The notes beneath the pieces are model-generated. The model ran no database searches, was not told the origin of the DNA, and worked only from the letters and a program-made list of their open reading frames with translations. Shown here piece by piece: positions 43,225 to 52,221 of a stretch of 64,000 bases of DNA. This stretch comes from JBGTFE01 sp049799955. Its GTDB lineage: Bacteria; Acidobacteriota; Blastocatellia; Pyrinomonadales; Pyrinomonadaceae. The stretch is from assembly GCA_049799955.1 (NCBI GenBank), contig JBARIW010000039.1, positions 1 through 64,000 on the forward strand. The letters run 5' to 3'. How positions within the stretch are numbered: the first letter of the stretch is position 1; the number at the start of each line of letters is the position of its first letter. Both the position numbers and the translations under genes were made by a program.

Positions 43225-43781
43225 GTCTTTTACAGCAGCAAAATTTTCTGGCGCGGCTTTACACGGATGAAAATCTGCGAAAACGCTTTTTATCCGAGCC
43301 TGAAAAAATCGGGCTTGAAAATGATTTGACGGAATCGGAAATTGCCGGGCTTTCCGCGATAATTCCCGAAGAGTTAAACTTTTTCGCCGATTCGCTCGTC
43401 TGGAAAAGACTGCGCGAAGTGGAAAAAATTCTGCCCCTGACGCGGAAGGCTTTAAGCGAAAACTTTGAAGAGTATTTCCGCCAATTTTCACAAAATTACA
43501 ACCCGAAATCCGTAAAAAAGCATCTTGAAGATGCAGTCGAGTTTTGCTCGTTTCTTCAAAACAGAAAAACAAAGCCGGTTTGGGCAAAAGATTCGGCGAA
43601 ATTTGAGCAGGCGCGATTGCTTTTTGATTCAAAGGCAAAAGATTTTTTGTTCAGGAAATTTAATTTTGATATAAGAAAAATTTCCCGCGAAGACGCAAAG
43701 GCGCTGAGCGAATTTCCGGCGCGAAGAACTTTTGCAATTTGGATTAGAGTCGGAAATAAATCAAAACATTTCGTCTGGTAA
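43221..43781 (+). CDS. Putative MNIO partner protein
   Basis: 186 residues. The N-terminal FLARLYTDENLRKRFLSEP and the next VWKRLREVEKILPLTR / FEEYFRQFSQNY helices resemble the all-helical partner proteins encoded beside DUF692 enzymes, which help present substrate peptides. No metal-binding motif is seen. The ATGA overlap with the zinc-ribbon gene and its place after MNIO support a partner role; the similarity is by pattern, not by alignment. Confidence 0.55.
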   Translation: MSLLQQQNFLARLYTDENLRKRFLSEPEKIGLENDLTESEIAGLSAIIPEELNFFADSLVWKRLREVEKILPLTRKALSENFEEYFRQFSQNYNPKSVKKHLEDAVEFCSFLQNRKTKPVWAKDSAKFEQARLLFDSKAKDFLFRKFNFDIRKISREDAKALSEFPARRTFAIWIRVGNKSKHFVW

Positions 43782-43828
43782 ACTCCTGCGCCTTTGCGCC
43801 TTCGCTACTTTGCGTTAAAATTCCCTTT

Positions 43829-44344
43829 ATGTCTTTGCTGCAAATCGTACATTATCCCGAACCTGTTCTGCTGACGGTCGGAAAACCCGTTTCGGAATTT
43901 GACGCGGGTTTACAAAAGCTCGTCGAAGATATGTTTGAAACGATGTACAGCGCGGGCGGCGTCGGGCTTGCCGCGCCGCAGGTCGCCGAGTCGAAACGGC
44001 TTTTTGTGATGGATTGTTCGGGCGGCGAAGACGCTTCGCAAAAAATCGCGCTGATAAATCCCGAAATCATCGCGCAGGAAGGCGAGCAAACCGGCGACGA
44101 AGGCTGTCTCTCGTTTCCCGGAATTTACACGAAAGTTCAGCGCGAATTGCGCGTCGTCGTCAGGGCGCAAAACGTTTTTGGCGAAACATTCGAGCTTGAC
44201 GGAACGGATTTGACCGCGCGCTGCGTTCTGCACGAAACAGACCATTGCGACGGTATTGTTTTTCTGGACAGAATGACCATTTTGAAAAGGGAAATGGCGA
44301 AACGAAAGATTAAGCGGCTGCAAAAAACCGGAAAATGGGATTGA
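43829..44344 (+). CDS. def: Peptide deformylase
   Basis: 171 residues. The three motifs are GVGLAAPQ near 46, EGCLSFPG near 92 (metal-ligand Cys) and HETDHCDG near 135 (HExxH). It removes formyl groups from nascent proteins; fmt, which adds the formyl group to Met-tRNA, is in the same window at 48268. A run of 'cctttgcg' words lies in the spacer before it. No strong ribosome site precedes the ATG. Confidence 0.97.
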   Translation: MSLLQIVHYPEPVLLTVGKPVSEFDAGLQKLVEDMFETMYSAGGVGLAAPQVAESKRLFVMDCSGGEDASQKIALINPEIIAQEGEQTGDEGCLSFPGIYTKVQRELRVVVRAQNVFGETFELDGTDLTARCVLHETDHCDGIVFLDRMTILKREMAKRKIKRLQKTGKWD

Positions 44345-44480
44345 GTTAAGAAATTTCCTGTCAAAACTGCCCGTTTAAATTTTTCATTCGCAGAAAATCG
44401 TTGTAGAATAACGCAATCTAAAAATATCAAATAATCAAAATCGTGCCGGATTTAGATTGAATCTGAAAAGGAGAAAATCA

Positions 44481-45185
44481 ATGTCAAAATTCCGGCTATT
44501 TCTTTTAACTTCACTTTTTATCGCTTGCAGCTACGCAGCTTCCGCACAGTCAACCATTTTTAATGTTCCTTCGACCGACGTAATTCCAAAAGGAAGATTT
44601 TTGCTCGAACTCGATTTTATCGCCAAATTTGAACGCTACAGCAAAGGCGGCTATCAAAATTACGGTTATCGTGTGGTTTACGGCGCTAAGAAAAAAGTCG
44701 AAATCGGCGCGAATTTTTTCTACACACGAAACGGCGAGTCTTCGCCGAAAGAATTTCAGCCGAACATCAAATGGCAGCCATACGAGAACGAAAAACACGG
44801 CGTCGCCATCTCGACCGGCGCGCAGCTTTTTATCCCTTTGAACAAATCAGCCGGCAGTCGCGTCTACACGATGCTTTATTTTAACGGCAGCAAAACTATT
44901 AAAAAAACAAACGGAACGCGCCTGACCGGCGGCTTTTACTCGGTTTTCGGCGCTGAAAGCGATTTCGGAACAAAACGCGGCGTGATTGTCGCCGTCGAAC
45001 AGCCTTTGATTCGAAGAGTCAGCTTCGTCGCCGATTGGTACAGCGGCAACAATCGTCTCGGCTATGCCGCCGCCGGTTTTAATATTGTATTATCGAGCAA
45101 GCAGTTTTTAATGTTCGGCTATAATTTCGGCAATTACGGGCGCGGCAATAACGCATTTTCGGCTTTCTACGGTTATACATTCTGA
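44481..45185 (+). CDS. Secreted outer-membrane beta-barrel-like protein
   Basis: 234 residues from ATG 44481 with AAGGAGAA; the upstream in-frame ATG was dropped. The signal peptide ends SYAASAQ. Alternating hydrophobic strands with aromatic ends follow (RFLLELDFIA, VEIGANFFYT, GVAISTGAQLF, TMLYFNGSK, FLMFGYNFGNY), ending in aromatic FSAFYGYTF as outer-membrane barrels do. The function is unknown. Confidence 0.72.
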   Translation: MSKFRLFLLTSLFIACSYAASAQSTIFNVPSTDVIPKGRFLLELDFIAKFERYSKGGYQNYGYRVVYGAKKKVEIGANFFYTRNGESSPKEFQPNIKWQPYENEKHGVAISTGAQLFIPLNKSAGSRVYTMLYFNGSKTIKKTNGTRLTGGFYSVFGAESDFGTKRGVIVAVEQPLIRRVSFVADWYSGNNRLGYAAAGFNIVLSSKQFLMFGYNFGNYGRGNNAFSAFYGYTF

Positions 45186-45243
45186 AAATTCCTAAATTTC
45201 TTTCGTTAGGTTAAAATAGATTTTTGAAGAAGATTGAAAATTT

Positions 45244-45444
45244 ATGCCGCCGAAAATTAGAGAATTGATTGCTGAACTAGAGAGAAACGGTTTTATAAAT
45301 CGTGGCGGAAAGGGAAGTCATCGAAATTATTTCCATCCGAAATGTTCAAAAATTGTAGGAATTTCCGGTAAGATAGGAAACGATGCTAAGAGATACCAAA
45401 TCAAAGAGGTTAAAGAAGCTGTCAACGAAGTAAAAAGCAAATGA
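45244..45444 (+). CDS. hicA: HicA-type toxin
   Basis: 66 residues. GGKGSHRNYFHP near residue 21 contains the catalytic His26 of the HicA mRNA interferase fold; the double-stranded-RNA-binding-like size and IREL...LERNGF start fit. It overlaps hicB by four bases (ATGA). Confidence 0.9.
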   Translation: MPPKIRELIAELERNGFINRGGKGSHRNYFHPKCSKIVGISGKIGNDAKRYQIKEVKEAVNEVKSK

Positions 45445-45665
45445 GAAAAGAATCCGACCTTTACAAAAAAATCGTATATTGGAGCGATGAAGATAATTGT
45501 TTTATCGGAATGTGCCCGGAACTGATGTATGGCGGTGTTCACGGCGACGATGCACTTGAAGTTTTCAAGGAATTAAATGAAGCGGTCGAAGAAGTTATTC
45601 AAATTTTCAAAGAAGACGGGAAATCTTTGCCTGAGCCTAAAGATGTAGTTTTTGAAACTGTTTAA
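45441..45665 (+). CDS. hicB: HicB-type antitoxin
   Basis: 74 residues. KIVYWSDEDNCFIGMCPELMYGGVHGDD is the partial RNase H-like fold of HicB. There is no C-terminal DNA-binding domain, so autoregulation may use another route. The overlap with hicA couples translation. Confidence 0.88.
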   Translation: MRKESDLYKKIVYWSDEDNCFIGMCPELMYGGVHGDDALEVFKELNEAVEEVIQIFKEDGKSLPEPKDVVFETV

Positions 45666-45720
45666 AACGTAAAATGTAAAATTTGTAATAAAAGTGAATT
45701 TGGAGAAATTAGGAATTAAT

Positions 45721-47292
45721 ATGCAAACACAAAGAAGTTTAGACGAATTTAGAAACGAACCGTTTACCGATTATTCCCAACCGGAAAACAAACAAGCGAT
45801 GCAAGCCGCGATAGATGGCGTCAGAAGCGAGCTTGGAAAGGAATATCCGATTACGATAAACGGCGAAAAGATTACGCTTGAAAACAAATTTCGGAGCATC
45901 AATCCGGCGAATAAAACCGAAGTCGTCGGCGTTTTTAGCGAAGGCGATTCAGACGCGGAAAATCTGGTAAATAAAGCCATCGAAGCGGCGACGAACGCTT
46001 TTAAGGTTTGGAAAAACGTTTCCGCCGCCGAGCGCGCCGAATATCTTTTTAAAGCGGCGGAAATTATTCGCCAGCGAAAGCATTATTTTTCGGCTTGGAT
46101 GGTTTTTGAAACGGCGAAAACGTGGGCTGAAGCTGACGGCGACACGGCGGAAGCGATTGATTTTCTCGAATTTTACGGGCGCGAAATGCTGCGTTGGGCT
46201 GAAAAACAGCCGATTACGCCTTACGCGGGCGAAGACAATCGGTTTGAATATGTTCCGCTCGGCGTCGGCGCGGTTATTCCGCCCTGGAATTTTCCGCTGG
46301 CGATTATGGTCGGAATGACAACCGCCGCGATTGTTGCCGGAAACACGGTTATTTTGAAGCCTTCGTCGGATTCGCCGACTATTGCGGCGAAATTTATCGA
46401 GGTTCTCGAAGAAGTCGGATTGCCTGCGGGCGTCGTCAATTTTATAACCGGAAGCGCCGAAACGGGCGAAGCGATGGTTACGCATCCGAAAACGCGATTT
46501 ATTTCATTTACAGGCTCGAAACAGGTCGGTCTGCACATCAATGAGCAGGCGGCGAAAACACGCGAAGGACAGATTTGGATTAAACGCGTCGTGGCAGAAA
46601 TGGGCGGAAAAGACGCGATTATCGTTGCCGACGACGCCGATTTGGATTCGGCGGCGACGGGCGTTGTGCAGGCGGCTTTCGGTTTTCAGGGACAGAAATG
46701 CTCGGCTTGCTCGCGGCTTATCGTTGACGAGAAAGTTCACGATGAATTGATGGAAAAAATCGTCGCGCTGACCAAAAATCTGAAAATCGGCTTGCCGACC
46801 GAACCCGATACGAACGTCGCGGCGGTTATCAACGAGCGTTCTTTCAAAAACACGCTCGGCTACATCAAAAAAGGCGTCGAAGAAGGCGGAAAGATAGTCG
46901 CGGGCGGAAGCGGCAACGATTCGAAAGGTTTTTATATCGAGCCGACGATTATCGACGACGTTCAGCCGAACTCGACGCTCGAACAGGAAGAAGTTTTCGC
47001 GCCTGTTTTGGCAGTGATAAAAGCAAAAAATTTCGACCATGCGCTGGAAATCGCCAACGATACGGAATTTGGTTTGACCGGCGCGGTTTATTCGACCGAC
47101 CAGGGCAGGCTTGAACGCGCTCGCCGTGAATTTCACGTAGGAAACTTGTATCTGAACCGCAAATGCACGGGCGCGCTTGTCGGCGTTCACCCGTTCGGCG
47201 GCTTTAATATGTCGGGAACCGATTCGAAAGCCGGCGGACGCGAATATCTTTTGCAGTTTATGCAGGGAAAATCCGTTTCGCAAAAAATTTAA
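45721..47292 (+). CDS. pruA: Delta-1-pyrroline-5-carboxylate dehydrogenase
   Basis: 523 residues from ATG 45721 with a GGAG/AGGAAT site; the earlier frame begins at a GTG-like codon. The aldehyde dehydrogenase fold has PPWNFPLAIMVGM near 190, AEMGGKDAI (catalytic Glu near 294) and GQKCSACSR (catalytic Cys327). The N-terminal length and sequence fit the P5CDH subfamily, which makes glutamate from proline breakdown. Proline dehydrogenase is not in the window. Confidence 0.92.
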   Translation: MQTQRSLDEFRNEPFTDYSQPENKQAMQAAIDGVRSELGKEYPITINGEKITLENKFRSINPANKTEVVGVFSEGDSDAENLVNKAIEAATNAFKVWKNVSAAERAEYLFKAAEIIRQRKHYFSAWMVFETAKTWAEADGDTAEAIDFLEFYGREMLRWAEKQPITPYAGEDNRFEYVPLGVGAVIPPWNFPLAIMVGMTTAAIVAGNTVILKPSSDSPTIAAKFIEVLEEVGLPAGVVNFITGSAETGEAMVTHPKTRFISFTGSKQVGLHINEQAAKTREGQIWIKRVVAEMGGKDAIIVADDADLDSAATGVVQAAFGFQGQKCSACSRLIVDEKVHDELMEKIVALTKNLKIGLPTEPDTNVAAVINERSFKNTLGYIKKGVEEGGKIVAGGSGNDSKGFYIEPTIIDDVQPNSTLEQEEVFAPVLAVIKAKNFDHALEIANDTEFGLTGAVYSTDQGRLERARREFHVGNLYLNRKCTGALVGVHPFGGFNMSGTDSKAGGREYLLQFMQGKSVSQKI

Positions 47293-47293
47293 T

Positions 47294-48190
47294 ATGAAAA
47301 AACAAAAATTAAGATTTCTTCCGGCAGCATTATTGATTTTGTTGCCGGTTTTACCGATTTGGGCGCAAAAATCGACTCCGAAGCCGGTTATTTTCGCGGT
47401 TACGGATGACGGGCAGAGAGCCGAGCCGATTGCCGAAGTCAATAACGGGAAACTTGTTGAAACGGTCGACGGCGGTGCTGAAGATTCTCTTCTAAAAACA
47501 TTTGCGGAGACTTATTATAAACCAAAAACAAATTACCGCTTGATTTTCGGCGGCGCTGACGCCGGAACTGTAATGATTAAAAGCTCTGACACAACTTCCG
47601 AATGCGGCAAAAACATGGCGCAAACTACATTTAACTCGACAAAAGCCAAGCTGAAAGGTTCGGTAATGGCGCTCGCGACTAACGTTGAAAGCAAAGGTTC
47701 GGGTTTACGACGAATGCCAACGGCTGCCGAACGCACCGAACTGGAAAAATTAGTCCGCGCCGAATTTACAAAGCAAAAAATTTCGGCAAAAGTTTTGAAA
47801 ACGCTGCGCTATCAAAACCTGACCGCGCTCGACGTTGATAACGACAAAAACGTTGAATTTGTCGGTTCATATTGGGTCGCGCCTTCGGCGACAACCCGCG
47901 CTTTGCTTTTCTTTATCGCCGAAAAAAACAAAAACGGTAAATATGTTTTAGCCCAAAGCAAATACAATTTGACCAAGCAGGCAGACGTGATGAGCAAAAA
48001 CATAAAAGACGTGGACGACGGAATCTATCACGAGCTTTTGCTTGACGCGCTCGATTTTGACGGCGACGGCGTGAGCGAGATTTTTACTATCGGAAGCGGG
48101 TTTGAAGGTGTTAGTTTTTATGTTTACGGGCGCGAAGCAGGCAAATGGAAGATGATTTTTGAAGGCGGAAATTATCATTGCGCCTATTAA
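47294..48190 (+). CDS. Secreted protein with VCBS/FG-GAP-like tail
   Basis: 298 residues from ATG 47294, one base after the pruA stop. The signal peptide ends LLPVLPIWA. The C-terminal half has calcium-binding-like turns (LDVDNDKNVEFVGS, LDALDFDGDGVSEIF) of the VCBS/FG-GAP type. No enzymatic motif is seen. Co-transcribed with pruA by spacing, though the functional link is obscure. Confidence 0.7.
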   Translation: MKKQKLRFLPAALLILLPVLPIWAQKSTPKPVIFAVTDDGQRAEPIAEVNNGKLVETVDGGAEDSLLKTFAETYYKPKTNYRLIFGGADAGTVMIKSSDTTSECGKNMAQTTFNSTKAKLKGSVMALATNVESKGSGLRRMPTAAERTELEKLVRAEFTKQKISAKVLKTLRYQNLTALDVDNDKNVEFVGSYWVAPSATTRALLFFIAEKNKNGKYVLAQSKYNLTKQADVMSKNIKDVDDGIYHELLLDALDFDGDGVSEIFTIGSGFEGVSFYVYGREAGKWKMIFEGGNYHCAY

Positions 48191-48218
48191 AGTTAAATGT
48201 TCTTTGAGTTTTTCCTGC

Positions 48219-48249
48219 AAGGCGAAAGTTTTACGCTTTCGCCTTTTTT
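48219..48249 (+). terminator. Terminator before fmt
   Basis: AAGGCGAAAG and CTTTCGCCTT form a perfect 10-bp stem followed by TTTTTC, 28 bases past the preceding stop. Confidence 0.85.
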
Positions 48250-48267
48250 CTTTATCATCTATTTGTA

Positions 48268-49197
48268 ATGAGAATTGTTTTTATGGGAACGCCGAACGCC
48301 GCTGTTCCCGCACTCGAAAGAATTTTGCGCGACGGGCACGAGACGGTCGCCGTTTACACTCAGCCCGACCGACCTGCCGGACGAGGAAATCGACTGAAAA
48401 TGTCTGCGGTAAAAGAGTTCGCGCTCGAAAATCATTTGAAAATTTACCAGCCGACGCGCATTAAAACTCCCGAAGCGCTGGAAACTTTTAAATCTCACAA
48501 TGCCGATGTCGCCGTCGTCGTCGCTTACGGTCGCATTTTGCCCGAAAGCTTTTTGCAGGCATATCCGAAAGGCGCGATTAACGTGCATTTTTCGCTTTTG
48601 CCGAAATATCGCGGAGCCGCGCCGGTTAACTGGGCAATCGTCGAGGGCGAGACGAAAACGGGCGTAACGACGATGCAGATGGACGCCGGACTGGACACGG
48701 GCGGAATTCTTTTGCAAAGGGAATTAGAAATTTCGGAAGATGAAAGCGCGCCCGAATTAATGGAAAAATTATCCGTTCTCGGCGCTGATTTGCTTTCGGA
48801 AACGCTCGCTATGTACAACGAACTGACCGCACAGCCGCAGGACGACGCGCTGGCAACGTTCGCGCCGATAATGAAAAAGGAAGACGGTTTGATTAACTGG
48901 ATGCTGAGCGCTTCGGAGATTGCAAATCGCGTGCGCGGTTTTCAGCCTTTTCCGACGGCTTTTACTTTTTATGACGGGAAAAAACTGACGATTTGGAAGG
49001 CGAAAGAAGTTCAAAGTTCAGAGTTCAAAGTTCAAAGTATCGGTGAAGTTTTTGAAGCAAAAGGTGATAGATTATTAATCTTTTGCGGCGATTCGGTTTT
49101 GCAAATTGAAGAATTGCAGCTCGAAGGCAAACGGCGGATGCCAGTCAGAGATTTTCTGAACGGAATGAAAATTCAGATTGGAGATAAGCTTGGATAA
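48268..49197 (+). CDS. fmt: Methionyl-tRNA formyltransferase
   Basis: 309 residues. The SLLPKYRGAAPVNWAI motif near 110 holds the active-site region, with MDAGLDTGGIL after it. Residues 247-257 (EVQSSEFKVQS) come from a run of 'agttcaaagt' words (49006-49039) in the C-terminal domain. It formylates Met-tRNAi with 10-formyl-THF. The last codons overlap rsmB. Together with def it forms the formyl cycle of initiation. Confidence 0.95.
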   Translation: MRIVFMGTPNAAVPALERILRDGHETVAVYTQPDRPAGRGNRLKMSAVKEFALENHLKIYQPTRIKTPEALETFKSHNADVAVVVAYGRILPESFLQAYPKGAINVHFSLLPKYRGAAPVNWAIVEGETKTGVTTMQMDAGLDTGGILLQRELEISEDESAPELMEKLSVLGADLLSETLAMYNELTAQPQDDALATFAPIMKKEDGLINWMLSASEIANRVRGFQPFPTAFTFYDGKKLTIWKAKEVQSSEFKVQSIGEVFEAKGDRLLIFCGDSVLQIEELQLEGKRRMPVRDFLNGMKIQIGDKLG

Positions 49198-50536
49198 ACA
49201 AAAAATCCAAAATCCAAAATCCAAAATCCAAAATCGGTCGGTTTCACCGGCAAGATTTGCCGCTTTTGAAATTCTTTCGAAAATTGAAAAGGAAAAAGCT
49301 TTTTCCTCCGCGATTTTGCCGATTTATGAAGAAAATCTTTCGATAAAAGACCGCGCGCTTTGCCACGAACTGACGCTCGGAGTTTTGCGAAGGCAAATTT
49401 ACCTCGACCGGATTATCGAAAAGCTGACGAATAAAAAAATCGAAAAGTTTGATTTGGCGGTCGTTCTGGCTCTGAGAATCGGGCTTTATCAACTGCTTTT
49501 TCTCGACAAAATTCCGGATTATTCGGCGATTAACGAATCGGTAAATCTTGTTCAGAAAGCGAAAAAGACTTCGGCAAAAGGTCTGGTCAACGCCGTTCTG
49601 AGGCGCGTTTTGCGCGAGAAAGTCGAGCTGGATTTTACGGATGAAATTGAAAGAATTTCTGTTAAAACTTCGCATCCGCGCTGGCTGATTGAAAAATGGA
49701 TTCGTCAGTTCGGGTTGGAAGAAACTGAAAAACTGGCGCTGGCAAATAATGAAACTCCGAAATCGGCTTTTCGATTTACAGGAAATTTTCACCACAGAGA
49801 CACAGAGACACAGAGTTTATTTGAAAAGTCCAAATTTGTAGAAGGCTGTTTTATAGCCGAAAAGATTGATTCAAATTTGCTTGAATTAGCCGCTAAAAGC
49901 GAGATTTATTTTCAGGATGAAGCTTCCCAAATGGTCGCCGGAATTGTCGAACCGGAAGAAAATCAAAATTTTTTAGATGTTTGCGCTTCTCCGGGAAGTA
50001 AAACTTCGCAAATCGCAAATCACAAATCACAAATCGCAAATTTAATTGTCGCGGGTGATTTTCATTTTCAAAGAGTCAAATTTTTGCGGGAGAACTGTCG
50101 TAAACAAGGCGTCGATTTTGTTCAAATCGTGCAGTACGACGCCGAAAAATCTTTGCCTTTTGTCGAAAACGCCTTTGATTGGGTTTTGGTTGACGCGCCC
50201 TGCACGGGAACGGGAACGATTCGGCACAATCCTGAAATCAGATATTTTTTGCGGGAAAAAGATTTCGCGGAGTTATCGGGAAAACAACTCGAAATATTAA
50301 AAAATGCATCAAAGCTGGTTAAAAGCGGCGGAAAGCTGATTTATTCGACCTGTTCTTTGGAGCGTGAAGAAAACGAAGCCGTCGTCGAGAAATTTTTAGA
50401 AGCGAATGCGGAATTCACAAAAATCGTTCCCGAACTTGCGGAAAGATTTTTGACCGGCGGAAATTTCGCCAGAACTTTTCCGCAACGAGACGAAATGGAC
50501 GGTTTCTTCATTGCGGCTTTTGAAAAAGCGCGGTAA
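49190..50536 (+). CDS. rsmB: 16S rRNA m5C967 methyltransferase RsmB
   Basis: 448 residues from TTG 49190 (GGAG seven bases upstream; another TTG lies at 49178). A NusB-like N-terminal domain is followed by a Rossmann methyltransferase: SAM motif region ASPGSKTSQIA, VDAPCTGTGT near 332 and YSTCSLE near 386 hold the two catalytic Cys. Three word-runs are read in frame: residues about 4-16 (repeated IQNPKSK), 201-209 (HRDTETQS) and 273-285 (QIANHKSQIAN) beside the SAM motif. It methylates C967 in small-subunit rRNA. Overlaps fmt by eight bases. Confidence 0.93.
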   Translation: MDKQKIQNPKSKIQNRSVSPARFAAFEILSKIEKEKAFSSAILPIYEENLSIKDRALCHELTLGVLRRQIYLDRIIEKLTNKKIEKFDLAVVLALRIGLYQLLFLDKIPDYSAINESVNLVQKAKKTSAKGLVNAVLRRVLREKVELDFTDEIERISVKTSHPRWLIEKWIRQFGLEETEKLALANNETPKSAFRFTGNFHHRDTETQSLFEKSKFVEGCFIAEKIDSNLLELAAKSEIYFQDEASQMVAGIVEPEENQNFLDVCASPGSKTSQIANHKSQIANLIVAGDFHFQRVKFLRENCRKQGVDFVQIVQYDAEKSLPFVENAFDWVLVDAPCTGTGTIRHNPEIRYFLREKDFAELSGKQLEILKNASKLVKSGGKLIYSTCSLEREENEAVVEKFLEANAEFTKIVPELAERFLTGGNFARTFPQRDEMDGFFIAAFEKAR

Positions 50537-50640
50537 TTTGATAGAGTTTTGAAAGATTTCCGCTCGTTAGTTTCAGTAAAAAATGATAGACTTCCGCCTT
50601 GTCGGGTTTTCAGCGATTGAAAGCCGGAGAAAATAAAAAA

Positions 50641-51303
50641 GTGAGTTTTATAAAAAAAAGCACATCCGCAATCGGAAAATTAATTCTTGTCGTCATGCTT
50701 GCCGCCACATTTCTGGTCGGAATGGTCGGCGTCGTTTACATGTCTTTGCAGGGCGAAGCGATAAAAGTGCCGGAGATTATCGGCAAGGATTTTGTCGAAA
50801 GCGAAAAGGAATTGACCGAGCTCGGCTTGCGAATTAAAAAACGCGCCGACCGCTACAGCGAAGAAAAGCCGAACACGATTCTCGAACAGCTCCCGAAACC
50901 GGGCGATACGGTCAAAACCGGGCAGATGATTCTGGTCGTAACAAGCAAATCGAACCCGGAAGGCGAAGAAAAACCGGCGACAATCAAGAAAAGTACGGAC
51001 GATGACGACACGGAAAAAATCGAGGAATTGATTTCCGACAAGCCGAAGACGAAAAAGGCTAATTCGAATACGAACACGAAAAAGAAAAGCTCGACGACAC
51101 GCGACGTTTTGAGCAATAACTCGACAAATTCAAATTCGTCGGACAGCAACAGCAGTAATGGCAATTCGACAAATTCGAATAAAACGACGCCGACAAATAA
51201 GACGACAAATCCGACCGATACGAAAAAACCGGGCGATACGACAAAGCCGACCACGGCGAAAACTCCGAACGGCGGAGATACGAGGTCGCGCAAAACGCCT
51301 TAA
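50641..51303 (+). CDS. Membrane-anchored single-PASTA protein
   Basis: 220 residues from GTG 50641 (CCGGAGA site); the earlier frame starts at a TTG. A membrane segment (LILVVMLAATFLVGMVGVVYM) is followed by one PASTA domain at about 38-102 (VPEIIGKDFVESEKEL ... PKPGDTVKTGQMILVVTS) and an Asn/Thr/Lys-rich tail of about 100 residues. PASTA domains bind muropeptides or beta-lactams; this one has no kinase or PBP attached. The PASTA faces outside. Confidence 0.85.
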   Translation: MSFIKKSTSAIGKLILVVMLAATFLVGMVGVVYMSLQGEAIKVPEIIGKDFVESEKELTELGLRIKKRADRYSEEKPNTILEQLPKPGDTVKTGQMILVVTSKSNPEGEEKPATIKKSTDDDDTEKIEELISDKPKTKKANSNTNTKKKSSTTRDVLSNNSTNSNSSDSNSSNGNSTNSNKTTPTNKTTNPTDTKKPGDTTKPTTAKTPNGGDTRSRKTP

Positions 51304-51446
51304 CGTGCAACTGAAAAGTTTTTTTTCGCAACAAAGTAGAGGAGAAAAGTAAAAAGTAAAAAGGCGGAAGTAAAAGGTCGGAAGGCGTTTTTATTTCGCC
51401 GCAAAGTCCGGTAATCAAAGACTTTTTTACAAAAAACTTGCACAAA

Positions 51447-52109
51447 ATGTTTGAGATAGCTCCGTCAATTTTATCGGCAGATTTTACGCGACTTGCCGAA
51501 GAAATCAAAGCTGTGGAGACAGGCGGCGCGAAGGTTTTGCACGTCGATGTGATGGACGGACATTTTGTCCCGAACATCACAATCGGTCTTCCGGTTGTTA
51601 AATCGCTCAGAAAAGCGACAAATTTAACAATCGATTGCCATCTGATGATTGAAGAGCCGAGCCGCTACGCCGTGAAATTTGTCGAAGCCGGCGCAAATAT
51701 GGTTTCGGTTCACGTTGAAGCGGACGTTCATCTGCAAAGAACTTTAACGGCAATTCGTGAAGCCGGAGGGCAAAGCGGAATTGCGATAAATCCGGCAACA
51801 CCTTTGATTGCTCTGGAAGAAGTGCTGCCGTTTGCCGATTTTGTTTTGCTGATGTCGGTAAATCCGGGTTTCGGCGGTCAAAAATTTATATACACGTCGG
51901 TTGATAAGCTGCGCCGTTTGCGCCGGATGATTGACGAGCGCGAATTAAAAACGCGAATTGAGATAGACGGCGGAATCGATATTAATAATATTCAGAAAAT
52001 CGTCGAATCCGGCGCGGAAATCATCGTCGCCGGTTCAGCCGTTTTCGGCAAAGGAAAGCCGACCGAAGCCGTCAGGGCATTGATTGACGCGGCAACGGTT
52101 TGGGCGTAA
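51447..52109 (+). CDS. rpe: Ribulose-phosphate 3-epimerase
   Basis: 220 residues from ATG 51447 (the earlier start at 51438 is a TTG). APSILSADFTRL at the N-terminus, HVDVMDGHFVPNITIG near 34 (metal ligands), CHLMIEEP, LMSVNPGFGGQKFI near 139 and EIDGGIDINN near 174 are the family motifs. It interconverts ribulose 5-phosphate and xylulose 5-phosphate. It completes the pentose phosphate path begun by zwf-pgl. Confidence 0.96.
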   Translation: MFEIAPSILSADFTRLAEEIKAVETGGAKVLHVDVMDGHFVPNITIGLPVVKSLRKATNLTIDCHLMIEEPSRYAVKFVEAGANMVSVHVEADVHLQRTLTAIREAGGQSGIAINPATPLIALEEVLPFADFVLLMSVNPGFGGQKFIYTSVDKLRRLRRMIDERELKTRIEIDGGIDINNIQKIVESGAEIIVAGSAVFGKGKPTEAVRALIDAATVWA

Positions 52110-52110
52110 C

Positions 52111-52206
52111 GATTTTGGATTTTAGATTTTGGATTTGCGATTTATGAAAAAATGGCGATATTTAGATTCGCCTTCAATCCAAAATCCAAAATCTAAAATC
52201 CAAAAT
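52111..52206. repeat. Inverted word-array repeat (GATTTTGGATTTTAGATTTTGGATT type)
   Basis: Left arm 52111-52135 and right arm 52176-52206, a near-exact complement. It starts two bases after the rpe stop and ends 16 bases before the BamD-like start. The same words form the repeat at 60624. Confidence 0.9.
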
Positions 52207-52221
52207 ATTAAAGAGGTAATT

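Noticed and set aside
42931..43638. Antisense open frame over the MNIO partner genes
   Set aside because: It covers two well-supported overlapping genes on the other strand and has no start context.
46504..47442. Antisense open frame over pruA
   Set aside because: A mirror of a conserved gene with no ribosome site or protein-like composition.
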